Source of the DNA: Prado023 sp032123675
GTDB taxonomy: Bacteria > Actinomycetota > Actinomycetes > S36-B12 > CAIYMF01
Length of the DNA: 19,912 nucleotides
NCBI GenBank assembly: GCA_032123675.1
Contig: JAQBEX010000023.1
Coordinates: 1-19,912, forward strand
Direction of reading: 5' to 3'
Shown: positions 13,899-19,912 of the stretch, one piece after another
How the letters are laid out: each line of letters starts with the position of its first letter
How positions within the stretch are numbered: position 1 is the stretch's first letter
Translations under genes and position numbers: made by a program
Notes under the pieces: generated by a model
Told to the model about the DNA's origin: nothing
What the model saw: the letters and a program-made list of their open reading frames with translations, nothing else
The model's database searches: none

Positions 13899-14214
13899 CC
13901 GCGACGCCGGGTAGCACAAGAGCATCCAGAAGAGGCGGCCCCTGAGGCCACATCCTCCGTGAGCCGTGCCGCTGACGGTCGTCACGGCGGCCGGGCCCTC
14001 CGGGTCCTCCCGCTGTCCCTGCCTGACGTGCGCATCAACCCCGGGAGCACCCCCGCGAGCCGCTCGGCCGTGGGTCAGGGCACTGCCCAGAGCCACCATC
14101 ACGGATGTGCATGGGACCTCAGACACCCGCGGCGCTCGGTCGACCTTCCCGAGGCTGAACCAACAACCTGAACAGGGTGGCGCGAACCCACCGGAGTGGG
14201 TGCCATCGGGGGGC
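13899..14214. other. Spacer downstream of the AI-2E gene
   Basis: About 315 bases with open but unconvincing frames on both strands. A short perfect hairpin ACCCAC-CGGA-GTGGGT lies at 14187-14202. The last 15-20 bases show weak similarity to the region around 18620-18640, suggesting that the duplicated segment described below may start slightly earlier. No promoter or gene is identified. Confidence 0.4.
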
Positions 14215-14351
14215 GCGGTCAGACGCGGTGTCCGGTCATCGCGAAGTCGATCGATTGATGCGACGCACAGGGGACGACCCAGACTCGGTGACGTTGTCCA
14301 CGTCGAACCAGGAGAACGAGTTCCGGCCCCCGCGTGACCCGCAGCACCTGC
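14215..14351 (+). pseudogene. Decayed copy of the 5' end of the 18690 gene
   Basis: Matches 18636-18775, covering the upstream region and the first codons of the AlaDH/PNT-family gene. From GGTCATC (14234 and 18655) to AGACTC (14281 and 18702) spacing is identical at 47 nt. Both then share TTGTCCACGTCGA and GGAGAACGAGTTCCGG. The translation LSTSNQENEFRPP parallels LSTSSKENEFRLP in the real protein. The position of the start codon reads AGG instead of ATG, and one extra base lies between AGACTCGG and TTGTCC. Similarity fades after CAGCAC near 14347. It cannot encode a working enzyme. Confidence 0.75.
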
Positions 14352-14361
14352 CGATCGCACA

Positions 14362-14523
14362 CGATGGACACCGTTTGGGACTGGTGCGACCTACCTCGAA
14401 GCCGAACCGCGCGCGCTGTCCACCGATAGCAGGTCTCCACGGGCCGCTATCGGTGCCTTCCGAGCGCGGTTCACAGGACCGGCCCTCGGGCCGTGCCCTA
14501 TCCGTGTCCTTCGTGCGCGGTTC
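14362..14523. repeat. Structured interspersed repeat, copy 2
   Basis: Second copy of the element at 10858-11019. The 26-bp unit occurs inverted at 14404-14429 and direct at 14447-14472 and 14498-14523, with 17- and 25-nt gaps (16 and 25 in copy 1). The leading CGATGG-CACCGTTT segment is again 43 nt before the AACCGCGC of the inverted unit. The inverted unit here is better preserved and can pair with the first direct unit through CTATCGGTG and GCGCGGTTC. The copy sits exactly between two gene relics. Confidence 0.8.
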
Positions 14524-14536
14524 GCAGGGTCGGTGT

Positions 14537-14641
14537 CCTGACCACTGTGCTGGCCTACCCGCAGCTCGAGAGTTGCCACGTCAGCCCCAAGATCGGCGGC
14601 CACACCATCGAGCTCACCACGACCCGGCGACCAGCGGCTGA
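14537..14641 (+). pseudogene. Decayed copy of the 3' end of the AI-2E permease gene
   Basis: GTGCTGGCCTAC, CTCGAGAGTTGCCACGTC and AGCCCCAAGATC-GCG-CC-CACCAT-GAG parallel the permease gene at 13599-13680. Translated from 14547 it reads VLAYPQLESCHVSPKIGGHT against VLAYVVIYQQIENYFLSPKI in the permease, with four residues deleted. It then jumps, out of frame, to GACCCGGCGACCAGC and a TGA, matching the permease end DPATST-stop. About 65 codons between are missing. The relic ends 17 nt before the DUF1707 stop codon. Confidence 0.75.
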
Positions 14642-14657
14642 ACGAGTGCGCCGCGGC

Positions 14658-15122
14658 TCAGTCAGATCGGCCGCGGAAGGCGCGCGCCACGGTCCCCACG
14701 ACCAGCACCGCTCCCCAGGGTCCGGCCACCCACATCGGCCAGAAGTAGACCGGTTCGCCGTTGCTCAGGGACACCATCAGCCAGATGACCAGGTTGATGG
14801 ACACAGCCCCTGCCCAGGCCACCCAGGCTGCGCGTAGGCCACGGTCGGCCTGGGAAACGGGTACAGACGTCGGCGGCTTGGCTGCCGGGACCCGATCAGT
14901 CGCCGCCGGGACCACGGCGCTGGCCGGCAGGTCCGCGGTCAGGGTGTCGAGCTCACCGAATGTCTTGGCGCGGTAGGCGGCGTCCAACCGCTCTGCGAAC
15001 TCGTCGTTGTCCAACCGCCCCTCGGCGAGCGCGTCGCGAAGGATCGCCGCGACCCGATCCCGGTCCATGTCGCTGGCGCGCTGGTGGTTGGCCATCCCGT
15101 CGCCGATGTGATCGTCAGCCAT
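14658..15122 (-). CDS. DUF1707 protein with two membrane segments
   Basis: A 154-aa protein. Residues 14-66 form a DUF1707 domain (QRASDMDRDRVAAILRDALA, then EGRLDNDEFAERLDAAYRAK and FGELDTLTADLP), a short actinobacterial module resembling SHOCT. A Pro/Ala linker (67-93) leads to two membrane segments at about 98-118 and 127-148, a 2TM arrangement with a short WP-containing turn. The protein is thus probably anchored with the DUF1707 domain in the cytoplasm. GGAGGAGGGA eight nt before ATG 15122 fixes the start. TAGGAT at 15184-15179 is a candidate -10 box. It lies 217 nt downstream of the Abhydrolase_9 gene on the same strand. The domain's role is unknown; it is often seen in small membrane proteins. 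Confidence 0.85.
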   Translation of the reverse strand: MADDHIGDGMANHQRASDMDRDRVAAILRDALAEGRLDNDEFAERLDAAYRAKTFGELDTLTADLPASAVVPAATDRVPAAKPPTSVPVSQADRGLRAAWVAWAGAVSINLVIWLMVSLSNGEPVYFWPMWVAGPWGAVLVVGTVARAFRGRSD

Positions 15123-15339
15123 GAATCACGTCCCTCCTCCAGCCGAGGATTGCTCCCGGGAACTGCGGCACTCAACCAATCCTAGGCTCCAGGCGAGCGA
15201 GGACCCGGCGCGAAGACAGCAGAGCCGGGCGCTGCGCGACTCCTGGCTGAGACGGGATCCCGGCGTCATTCCGAGGGGCTCCCGCCGATTCGGCGCTTCG
15301 CGGTCCCGGGAGCTGATCCGTGGAGTCCAGCGGTGCAGG

Positions 15340-17373
15340 CTAGGCGTGCGCGGCTGCTTCCGCGGCCCCCGCGGCGCCGTCCTGAACTCCCCACTTCGCC
15401 AACTGTTCAGCGACCTCGGCCTTGGCGTCGGCGTACTGCTGGTCGATGACCCGCAGTTCGGCCCATTTGAGCTCACGCGCGGCCAGGACCCGGTCCAGCG
15501 TCTCGATGGTCTGATCGTCAGCCGGCAGCCCGTAGGCGACCGACGTGAACCGGGCGAGGTCAGCGCGGTAGTCGTGGCCATTGGCGACGAACTGCCCGGG
15601 GATGACGTTCATGGCGTTCTTCACGTCGACCAGGGTGATCAGGAAGGTGGTGTAGGGCCGCCATGCGGCCTCCTTCGGCACGCCCGGCTCACGCGTCTCC
15701 GCCGGACCCATCCACTCGGGGGCCTGGACAGCCAGCGGGAACCAGAACTTCGGCATGGAGTCGTTGTGGTGGGTCAGGAAGAAGTACCGCGCCCTGGCGC
15801 GAACATCGTCGGGCAGTGCCAGGAACTCCTTGTAGTTGTCCACCTCGACGATCTCGCCGTCAGGGTCCATCGCCTGCGGGTCGGACAACCACTTCTGCCG
15901 GAACTTGGTGGCCGCCGGCGTGCCGAGGAACAGGCCCCGGTCGATCCCGACGCGATGCAGCCCCGCCGTACCCTCCTCGGCGAAGATGTCCTCGGCGGTC
16001 TGAGCCCCGAGGCTCTCGCCGAAGATGTGCAGCTTCGGCCGCTTGTCCTCCGGGATCGACGCGAGTCGCCACTTCAGCGCATGCAGGAACGAGTTGTTCT
16101 GGTCGATCCCGATGCCCACGCGCCCCAGGGACAGCGGAGATGGCCGCAGCGAGTACTGCATCGCCACGAGCGCGACGTCCCCGCGGGTCAGGTACTCGAG
16201 GGACTCGGAAGTCACGTAGTTCAGGTAGCCGGTTCCGGTGGGCGACATGAACACGATGTGGGAACGCTCGAAGGCGCCCAGCGTCTCGAGCTCGCGCATG
16301 GCCATGTCTGCCCGCTCGCTGGTGGTCGCCTTGGTCTCCAGGCCGACGAACGCGCGGATCGGCGGCTTCGCGGTCCCGCCCATCACAGCCTCGATCTCGT
16401 CGGTGGTCAGCGCCATGTTGACGAACCGACGCCCCTCGCGACCGATCGTGTCATCGGGCACCTCGCTGCGGGGGCCGGCGCTGACGTACTCGGAGGTCGG
16501 CGCTTCGGCGTAGGCCGCCTCGACGGCGTCACCCGAGGTCTCAGCGGAGTGGAACACGTACTCCAGCCCCTTGTAGCCGGCGAGGCCGAACAGGCCGAAG
16601 GCAGTGGCATGCCCGATGGGTCGGCCAATCAGCTCCATGCGGGGGTTCAGCGCGGTGATGACCGAGCCGACCCCCCCGGCGAAAGCCTTCTCTCCTCGGG
16701 CTGCGACGTAGAGAGCCACCGAGACGCCGGCACCGATCCCGACGGCCTTGCCAACGGCGACGCTCTGGGCGTCGGACAGCTCGTCGCCGCTGGCATCGTG
16801 CGTGACCCCTTCGGCCAACATCTGCTTGCGCATCCGGTGGTACTGCCATGCGGCCAGGCCCGCGCCGACAGGAAGCGCCACGGGTGCCGAGCGGGCCCAC
16901 CAGCGGTCGTTACCTCCAGCCAGTCGCTCGGCGGCGATGTCGCCGGTCACGATGATCGCGCCCGCGAGACCCCCGACGGCAAGTCGCCAACTGAAGGTAC
17001 GCGCCCACGCGCGCGCGATCGGCTCGTCCTTGCGCTGAGCGAAGAGCCGCTGGACTCCCACGCCGATGCCCATCGCCGCCACGTCACCGGCGAGCAGGAC
17101 CCCGCGCTCAGCCATCCGCTGCTGGGCGGTGTCGGGGCCACGACCGGCGACCTTCAGCGCCACCGATTGGATGAGCGACTGGGACGAGGCGGTCAGGCCG
17201 TAGTTCAGCGCGGACGAGACGCCGGTGATCAGCGCCTGGTCCGACGTGCTGCGCGGCATCAGGCCTCGGCTGAAGGAGCGGCCGACATTGGTCGACCCCG
17301 CGAGGATCCCCGCCCGCTCAGGCATCCCCAGCCCCTCACGCGCCTGCATGAACATCTCCCAACCGCGTGCCAT
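15340..17373 (-). CDS. Abhydrolase_9 family membrane-associated alpha/beta hydrolase
   Basis: A 677-aa protein combining a membrane-embedded N-terminal region with a C-terminal alpha/beta hydrolase, the layout of the actinobacterial Abhydrolase_9_N/Abhydrolase_9 family. Hydrophobic segments lie at about 86-106, 130-146, 163-178, 207-224 and 255-272. The hydrolase begins near 330 (PIRAFVGLET), with HIVFMSPTGTGYLNYVTSES at 372-391, the nucleophile elbow HIFGESLGAQ (Ser454), and VGIDRGLFLGTPA at 475-487. HHND at 535-538 and NGHDYR at 598-603 contain candidate acid and His residues. The C-terminal 40 residues are helical. GAGAGG seven nt before ATG 17373 supports the start; TAGGCT at 17431-17426 is a possible -10 box. 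Substrates are unknown; a lipid or cell-envelope ester is likely. Confidence 0.85.
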   Translation of the reverse strand: MARGWEMFMQAREGLGMPERAGILAGSTNVGRSFSRGLMPRSTSDQALITGVSSALNYGLTASSQSLIQSVALKVAGRGPDTAQQRMAERGVLLAGDVAAMGIGVGVQRLFAQRKDEPIARAWARTFSWRLAVGGLAGAIIVTGDIAAERLAGGNDRWWARSAPVALPVGAGLAAWQYHRMRKQMLAEGVTHDASGDELSDAQSVAVGKAVGIGAGVSVALYVAARGEKAFAGGVGSVITALNPRMELIGRPIGHATAFGLFGLAGYKGLEYVFHSAETSGDAVEAAYAEAPTSEYVSAGPRSEVPDDTIGREGRRFVNMALTTDEIEAVMGGTAKPPIRAFVGLETKATTSERADMAMRELETLGAFERSHIVFMSPTGTGYLNYVTSESLEYLTRGDVALVAMQYSLRPSPLSLGRVGIGIDQNNSFLHALKWRLASIPEDKRPKLHIFGESLGAQTAEDIFAEEGTAGLHRVGIDRGLFLGTPAATKFRQKWLSDPQAMDPDGEIVEVDNYKEFLALPDDVRARARYFFLTHHNDSMPKFWFPLAVQAPEWMGPAETREPGVPKEAAWRPYTTFLITLVDVKNAMNVIPGQFVANGHDYRADLARFTSVAYGLPADDQTIETLDRVLAARELKWAELRVIDQQYADAKAEVAEQLAKWGVQDGAAGAAEAAAHA

Positions 17374-17456
17374 GGCAGTGCCTCTCTATGTCAACCGGCG
17401 GTAACCGCTTGGACGTCGCATGTGGAGCCTAACGCCGCAGGCAGGCCCAACGGCGA

Positions 17457-17487
17457 ACGGGCGGCGTCCTGCGTGGCCGCCGCCCGT
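17457..17487 (-). terminator. Strong hairpin after the SHOCT gene
   Basis: ACGGGCGGCG and CGCCGCCCGT form a perfect 10-bp stem with an 11-nt loop, 18 nt downstream of the SHOCT stop. No T-run follows on the transcribed strand. It suggests that the DUF6325-SHOCT transcript ends or is attenuated before the Abhydrolase_9 gene. Confidence 0.6.
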
Positions 17488-17505
17488 CGTCTCGTGCTGT
17501 CGGTG

Positions 17506-17823
17506 CTAGATACCCAGCGCCTTCGCCTTGGCGGAGGCGAACTCCTCGTCGCTGAGGATCCCCTGCGCGTGCAGTTCGGCCAACTGGTTGATCTTGGCCA
17601 CCGTCGGGTCCTCCTCCACCGGAGCGGGGGGCGGGGGCGCGTACTGCTGGGGCGGCGGGGCGGACTGCTGCGGCGGCGGCGCGTACTGCTGCTCCTGGTA
17701 GGCCTGAGCCTGGGCAGCCTGCTGATCCTTGGCCGCCCACCTCCTCTGCTGGCGGTGGCTGACCGCGCCTGCGGTCCCCACGACTGCGGCTGTGCGGGCA
17801 ACCCCGCGTACCAAACCTGGCAT
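17506..17823 (-). CDS. SHOCT domain protein
   Basis: A 105-aa protein. The N-terminal segment (4-22, LVRGVARTAAVVGTAGAVS) is weakly hydrophobic with basic residues. A Gln/Ala-rich stretch and three Pro-rich YAPPP/SAPPP blocks (about 45-67) follow, and a canonical SHOCT domain closes the protein: VAKINQLAELHAQGILSDEE (75-94) then FASAKAKALGI. SHOCT is a short oligomerisation module usually at protein ends. The ATG at 17823 lies 11 nt after the DUF6325 stop and has GAGAGGAA about six nt upstream, so the two genes form an operon. A strong hairpin follows. The pairing suggests a partner or oligomerisation role for DUF6325, which is inference. Confidence 0.85.
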   Translation of the reverse strand: MPGLVRGVARTAAVVGTAGAVSHRQQRRWAAKDQQAAQAQAYQEQQYAPPPQQSAPPPQQYAPPPPAPVEEDPTVAKINQLAELHAQGILSDEEFASAKAKALGI

Positions 17824-17834
17824 GTCAGTTCCTC

Positions 17835-18305
17835 TCAGTCCTCATCGATGGATTCGTCGGCGACGGCCTCAAGTGCTGCCATCACATCAGCGACACCAAC
17901 CCGCTCGAAGGCCACGACCTGGCCACCTGCTTCCAGCATCGCCTGGGCGAAGGGCCCTGCCCACGTGTTCTCGTACACGATGATTGCCGCTGCGGCTCCC
18001 GGCTTCAGGATCGCGCCGACCTCATCGAAGTCGTCCTGGCCGAGAACGTCACCGCCCCATCCGGAGATCATGTCCCAGACGCCGCCCTCGGTATCGAGGT
18101 CGGTCACGGACAGGCTGATCCAACTGCCGTCGTCGTTCTGCTTGATGACCACCGCATCAAGGATCCGGATCACTCCCTTGGCCACCACGTCCAGCAGGGC
18201 CGGCAGGCCCGCACCCGTGAAGTTGGCCTCCGGGAACTCGATCACCACATAGTCGACCGGCCCCAATGGAGCCGCCTCGACCTCATCAACCTCAACGTCA
18301 GTCAC
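17835..18305 (-). CDS. DUF6325 family protein
   Basis: A 156-aa acidic soluble protein. LGPVDYVVIEFPEANFTG (14-31) and PALLDVVAKGVIRILDAVVIKQNDDGS (35-61) are the recognisable N-terminal half of the DUF6325 (DUF1269-like) family. AAAAIIVYENTWAGPFAQAM (103-122) and a C-terminal helical part follow, ending in an acidic tail. Family members are small stress-associated or membrane-adjacent proteins of unknown activity. The start is GTG at 18305, preceded by GGAAGGGTC at a suitable distance. It heads the minus-strand block and is followed 11 nt later by the SHOCT gene. A perfect 8-bp hairpin at 18328-18346 lies in its probable leader. Confidence 0.8.
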   Translation of the reverse strand: MTDVEVDEVEAAPLGPVDYVVIEFPEANFTGAGLPALLDVVAKGVIRILDAVVIKQNDDGSWISLSVTDLDTEGGVWDMISGWGGDVLGQDDFDEVGAILKPGAAAAIIVYENTWAGPFAQAMLEAGGQVVAFERVGVADVMAALEAVADESIDED

Positions 18306-18689
18306 GCGTGACCCTTCCGTTCCTCAGGCCCGAGACCATCTCGGGCGGCAAGACGTACAACGAGTCGCTGGCCAGTCGAGAGCCGAGCGCCGGCACCCCG
18401 GGAGGAGGCACAGACCCACGGTCGCCGCCACCAAGGCGCTCGCCGACAGCCCGACAGTACCGCGGATCTCTGGTCGGATCCCGTCGAGATCCACTTCGCC
18501 AGCCGGCAGGCGTCGGAGGGAATCCAACGATGATTCCCCCGTCAGGGCCCCACGTGGGAGCCGTCGCGGGCAGGCCGAACCCGGCGGGAACCGGAAGTCG
18601 CGGGCGCAGGCCCCGGTGCGGATGGCGACGGGTGCTCGGTCAGTGGCATTGTCGGGTCATCGGGTATCGACGGATGGATTGGGGCGCAC
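18306..18689. other. Divergent intergenic region
   Basis: 384 bases between the DUF6325 gene (-) and the AlaDH/PNT-family gene (+). It holds the hairpin at 18328-18346 and, at 18636-18689, the upstream segment that is duplicated at 14215-14268. A minus-strand TTG-initiated frame at 18527-18324 has a hydrophobic stretch but no ribosome binding site and is not called. No clear -10 box for the 18690 gene was found. Confidence 0.45.
18328..18346 (-). promoter_or_regulatory. Perfect hairpin in the probable DUF6325 leader
   Basis: GCCCGAGA and TCTCGGGC form a perfect 8-bp stem around a 3-nt loop. It lies 22 nt upstream of the GTG at 18305 and just downstream of a possible TACGTC -10 box (18357-18352). 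If that box is used, the transcript would begin with this hairpin. Confidence 0.4.
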
Positions 18690-19832
18690 ATGAAACAGCT
18701 CAGACTCGGGGTGTTGTCCACGTCGAGCAAGGAGAACGAGTTCCGGCTGCCGCTGCACCCCCAGCACTTCGACCGGATTGACCCCGACCTGCTGGCACGG
18801 ATCGTGCTCGAGAAGGGCTACGGCGAGCGATACGGGGTCTCCGACAAGCACTTGGCCGAGCATGTCGCCGCGCTCCTGCCCCGCCATGAGGTGATCGCCA
18901 ACAGCGACGTCGTGCTGCTTCCCAAGCCGACCCTGGAGGATCTGCATGCCCTGCACGACGGGCAGGTCCTGTGGGGCTGGCCGCACGCGGTCCAGGACCC
19001 AGACCTGACTCAGATCGCGATCGACAAGCACCTGACCCTGATCGCGTGGGAAGCCATGAACCACTGGACCGCCTCCGGGGACTTCATGGTGCACGTGTTC
19101 CACCAGAACAACGAACTCGCGGGGTACAGCTCCGTGCTGCACGCACTGGCCCTGACGGGGTCCACGGGCCACTACGGTCGGCCGCTGAGTGCGGTGGTGA
19201 TCGGCTTCGGCAACACTGCTCGCGGGGCGATCACCGCGCTGCAGGCCCTGGGCATCTGCGACATCACGGCCGTCACGATGCGCGAGGTCACCGCCGTCGC
19301 CTCACCGATCCCGTCGGTGCAGCTCGAGCACCTGGTGCGGCTGGCTGACGATCCCAGTCGTACCGAGGTGATGACCGCGGATGCTCCGATGCCGACGTCG
19401 CAGTTCCTCGCCCAGCACGACGTCATCGTCAACTGTGTCTACCAGGACACCGACGCACCCCTGATGTTCGTCACGGAGCAGGACCTCGAGTTGTTCTCGC
19501 CGGGCCAGCTGATCGTGGATGTCTCCTGCGACGAGGGAATGGGGTTCGAGTTCGCCCGGCCCACCTCGTTCGAGGACCCGATGTTCACCGTTGGCGACGG
19601 GGTGGGCTACTACGGGGTCGACCACAGCCCCAGCTACCTGTGGAACAGCGCCACCTGGGGGATCAGTGAGGCGCTCATCCCCTTCCTCCGCGCGGTCATG
19701 GATGGTCCCGAGGGCTGGGACGCCGATCCAACCATCCGGCCAGCGATCGAGATCCGCGAGGGAGTCGTGACCAACCCCAAGATCCTGTCCTTCCAGAGCC
19801 GGTCCGGAGAACACCCGCACCCTCCGCTCTGA
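18690..19832 (+). CDS. AlaDH/PNT-family oxidoreductase, resembling N5-(carboxyethyl)ornithine synthase
   Basis: A 380-aa protein of the alanine dehydrogenase/PNT superfamily. The N-terminal domain carries STSSKENEFRLPLHP (10-24, Arg19 aligning with the pyruvate-binding Arg), LLPKP (76-80, Lys79) and GQVLWGWPHA (91-100, His99 at the place of the AlaDH catalytic His). The Rossmann motif is VVIGFGNTARGA (169-180). LIVDVSCDEGMG (274-285) gives Asp277/Asp281, and YYGVDHSPSYLWNSATWGIS (307-326) is the C-terminal signature. The WGWPH motif and YYGVDHSPS resemble Lactococcus N5-(carboxyethyl)ornithine synthase, which reductively condenses ornithine and pyruvate with NADPH, more than true alanine dehydrogenase. 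Substrate assignment is inference from memory of that family. The ATG has GGGG about six nt upstream. Its 5' end is duplicated as a relic at 14215. Confidence 0.8.
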   Translation: MKQLRLGVLSTSSKENEFRLPLHPQHFDRIDPDLLARIVLEKGYGERYGVSDKHLAEHVAALLPRHEVIANSDVVLLPKPTLEDLHALHDGQVLWGWPHAVQDPDLTQIAIDKHLTLIAWEAMNHWTASGDFMVHVFHQNNELAGYSSVLHALALTGSTGHYGRPLSAVVIGFGNTARGAITALQALGICDITAVTMREVTAVASPIPSVQLEHLVRLADDPSRTEVMTADAPMPTSQFLAQHDVIVNCVYQDTDAPLMFVTEQDLELFSPGQLIVDVSCDEGMGFEFARPTSFEDPMFTVGDGVGYYGVDHSPSYLWNSATWGISEALIPFLRAVMDGPEGWDADPTIRPAIEIREGVVTNPKILSFQSRSGEHPHPPL

Positions 19833-19863
19833 TCGGCACGCTGCCCGGACTGCGACGGCTCCC

Positions 19864-19898
19864 GCCCGTGCGTGCGCCGCGATGGCGCGGGTGCGGGT
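19864..19898 (+). terminator. Strong GC hairpin after the 18690 gene
   Basis: GCCCGTGCGTGCGCC and GGCGCGGGTGCGGGT pair at 14 of 15 positions (with G-T pairs) around a 5-nt loop, 31 nt after the stop codon. A GGTGCG/GGCGCG-rich run continues to the window end. Confidence 0.5.
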
Positions 19899-19912
19899 GC
19901 GGGCGCGGGCGC

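Noticed and set aside
12308..13945. A 545-codon plus-strand open frame across the arcA end and AI-2E gene
   Set aside because: Out of frame with both real genes and composed of Arg/Pro/Gly-rich shadow sequence.
14362..14523. Insertion sequence or integron attachment site
   Set aside because: No transposase or integrase gene is linked, and no terminal inverted repeats or target duplications could be defined from the two copies.
14177..14641. A 154-codon gene spanning the relic zone
   Set aside because: The frame is a chance join of the 18690-gene relic, the structured repeat and the end of the AI-2E relic; it has no ribosome binding site.
17386..17421. 11-codon Arg-containing leader ORF (MRRPSGYRRLT) before the Abhydrolase_9 gene
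   Set aside because: The candidate -10 box TAGGCT ends only four nt before its ATG, so the transcript probably starts inside or after it; no attenuator structure was seen.
15121..18252. A continuous 1043-codon open frame on the plus strand
   Set aside because: It is antisense to the DUF1707, Abhydrolase_9 and SHOCT genes, all of which have recognisable domains and ribosome binding sites. Long antisense frames are expected in high-GC DNA.
18324..18527. Minus-strand TTG-initiated frame with a hydrophobic stretch GLSASALVAATVGLCLLPG
   Set aside because: No ribosome binding site, TTG start, middling codon bias, and a low-quality Arg/Ser-rich end; it may be a remnant but is not supported as a gene.
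18690..19832. Plain alanine dehydrogenase
   Set aside because: The Rossmann and N-terminal motifs fit the superfamily, but WGWPH and YYGVDHSPS resemble carboxyethylornithine synthase more than alanine dehydrogenase; kept as a family-level call.

Overview
The window is high-GC DNA (roughly 70% by eye) with strong G/C preference at third codon positions. Gene content (DUF1707, DUF6325, SHOCT, Abhydrolase_9, Nudix-NYN fusion, RecQ with a phosphoribosyltransferase-like tail) and several starts placed 6-8 nt after a TANNNT -10 box point to the chromosome of an actinomycete. Genus cannot be fixed from this sequence. No rRNA, tRNA, CRISPR array or intact transposase was seen.

Layout. 1-374 (-): 5' part of a lipoprotein gene, running off the window. 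867-2090 (+): soluble alpha/beta hydrolase. 2111-3286 (-): a 50-aa protein and a C92-type permuted papain-like amidase. The amidase is divergent from an 80-aa protein (3306-3548, +), and both appear leaderless from one symmetrical -10 box. 3687-5461 (-): two-gene operon of a Nudix-NYN fusion and a crotonase-fold protein. 5609-8915 (+): a small conserved-looking protein, a stand-alone NYN-domain protein and a RecQ-family helicase. 9286-9904 (-): a 59-aa protein and a DUF1905 protein. 10132-10653 (+): flavodoxin. 11244-12503 (+): arginine deiminase. 12639-13898 (+): AI-2E family permease. 14658-18305 (-): four genes, in transcription order DUF6325, SHOCT, Abhydrolase_9 and DUF1707. 18690-19832 (+): alanine dehydrogenase/PNT-family enzyme resembling N5-(carboxyethyl)ornithine synthase.

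Genes acting together. The Nudix-NYN, NYN and RecQ genes form a loose nucleotide/nucleic-acid neighbourhood. Arginine deiminase (citrulline-forming) and the carboxyethylornithine synthase-like enzyme both concern arginine/ornithine chemistry, but no arcB or arcC is present here. The DUF6325/SHOCT/Abhydrolase_9/DUF1707 block looks like an envelope-associated module of unknown job.

Most unusual region. Between the AI-2E permease and the DUF1707 gene (13.9-14.66 kb) lie a decayed copy of the 5' end and upstream region of the 18690 gene, a roughly 160-bp structured repeat, and a decayed copy of the 3' end of the AI-2E gene. The same repeat occurs upstream of arginine deiminase at about 10.86-11.02 kb. 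The order of the relics is what a tandem duplication of the AI-2E-to-18690 interval would leave, with the repeat at the junction.
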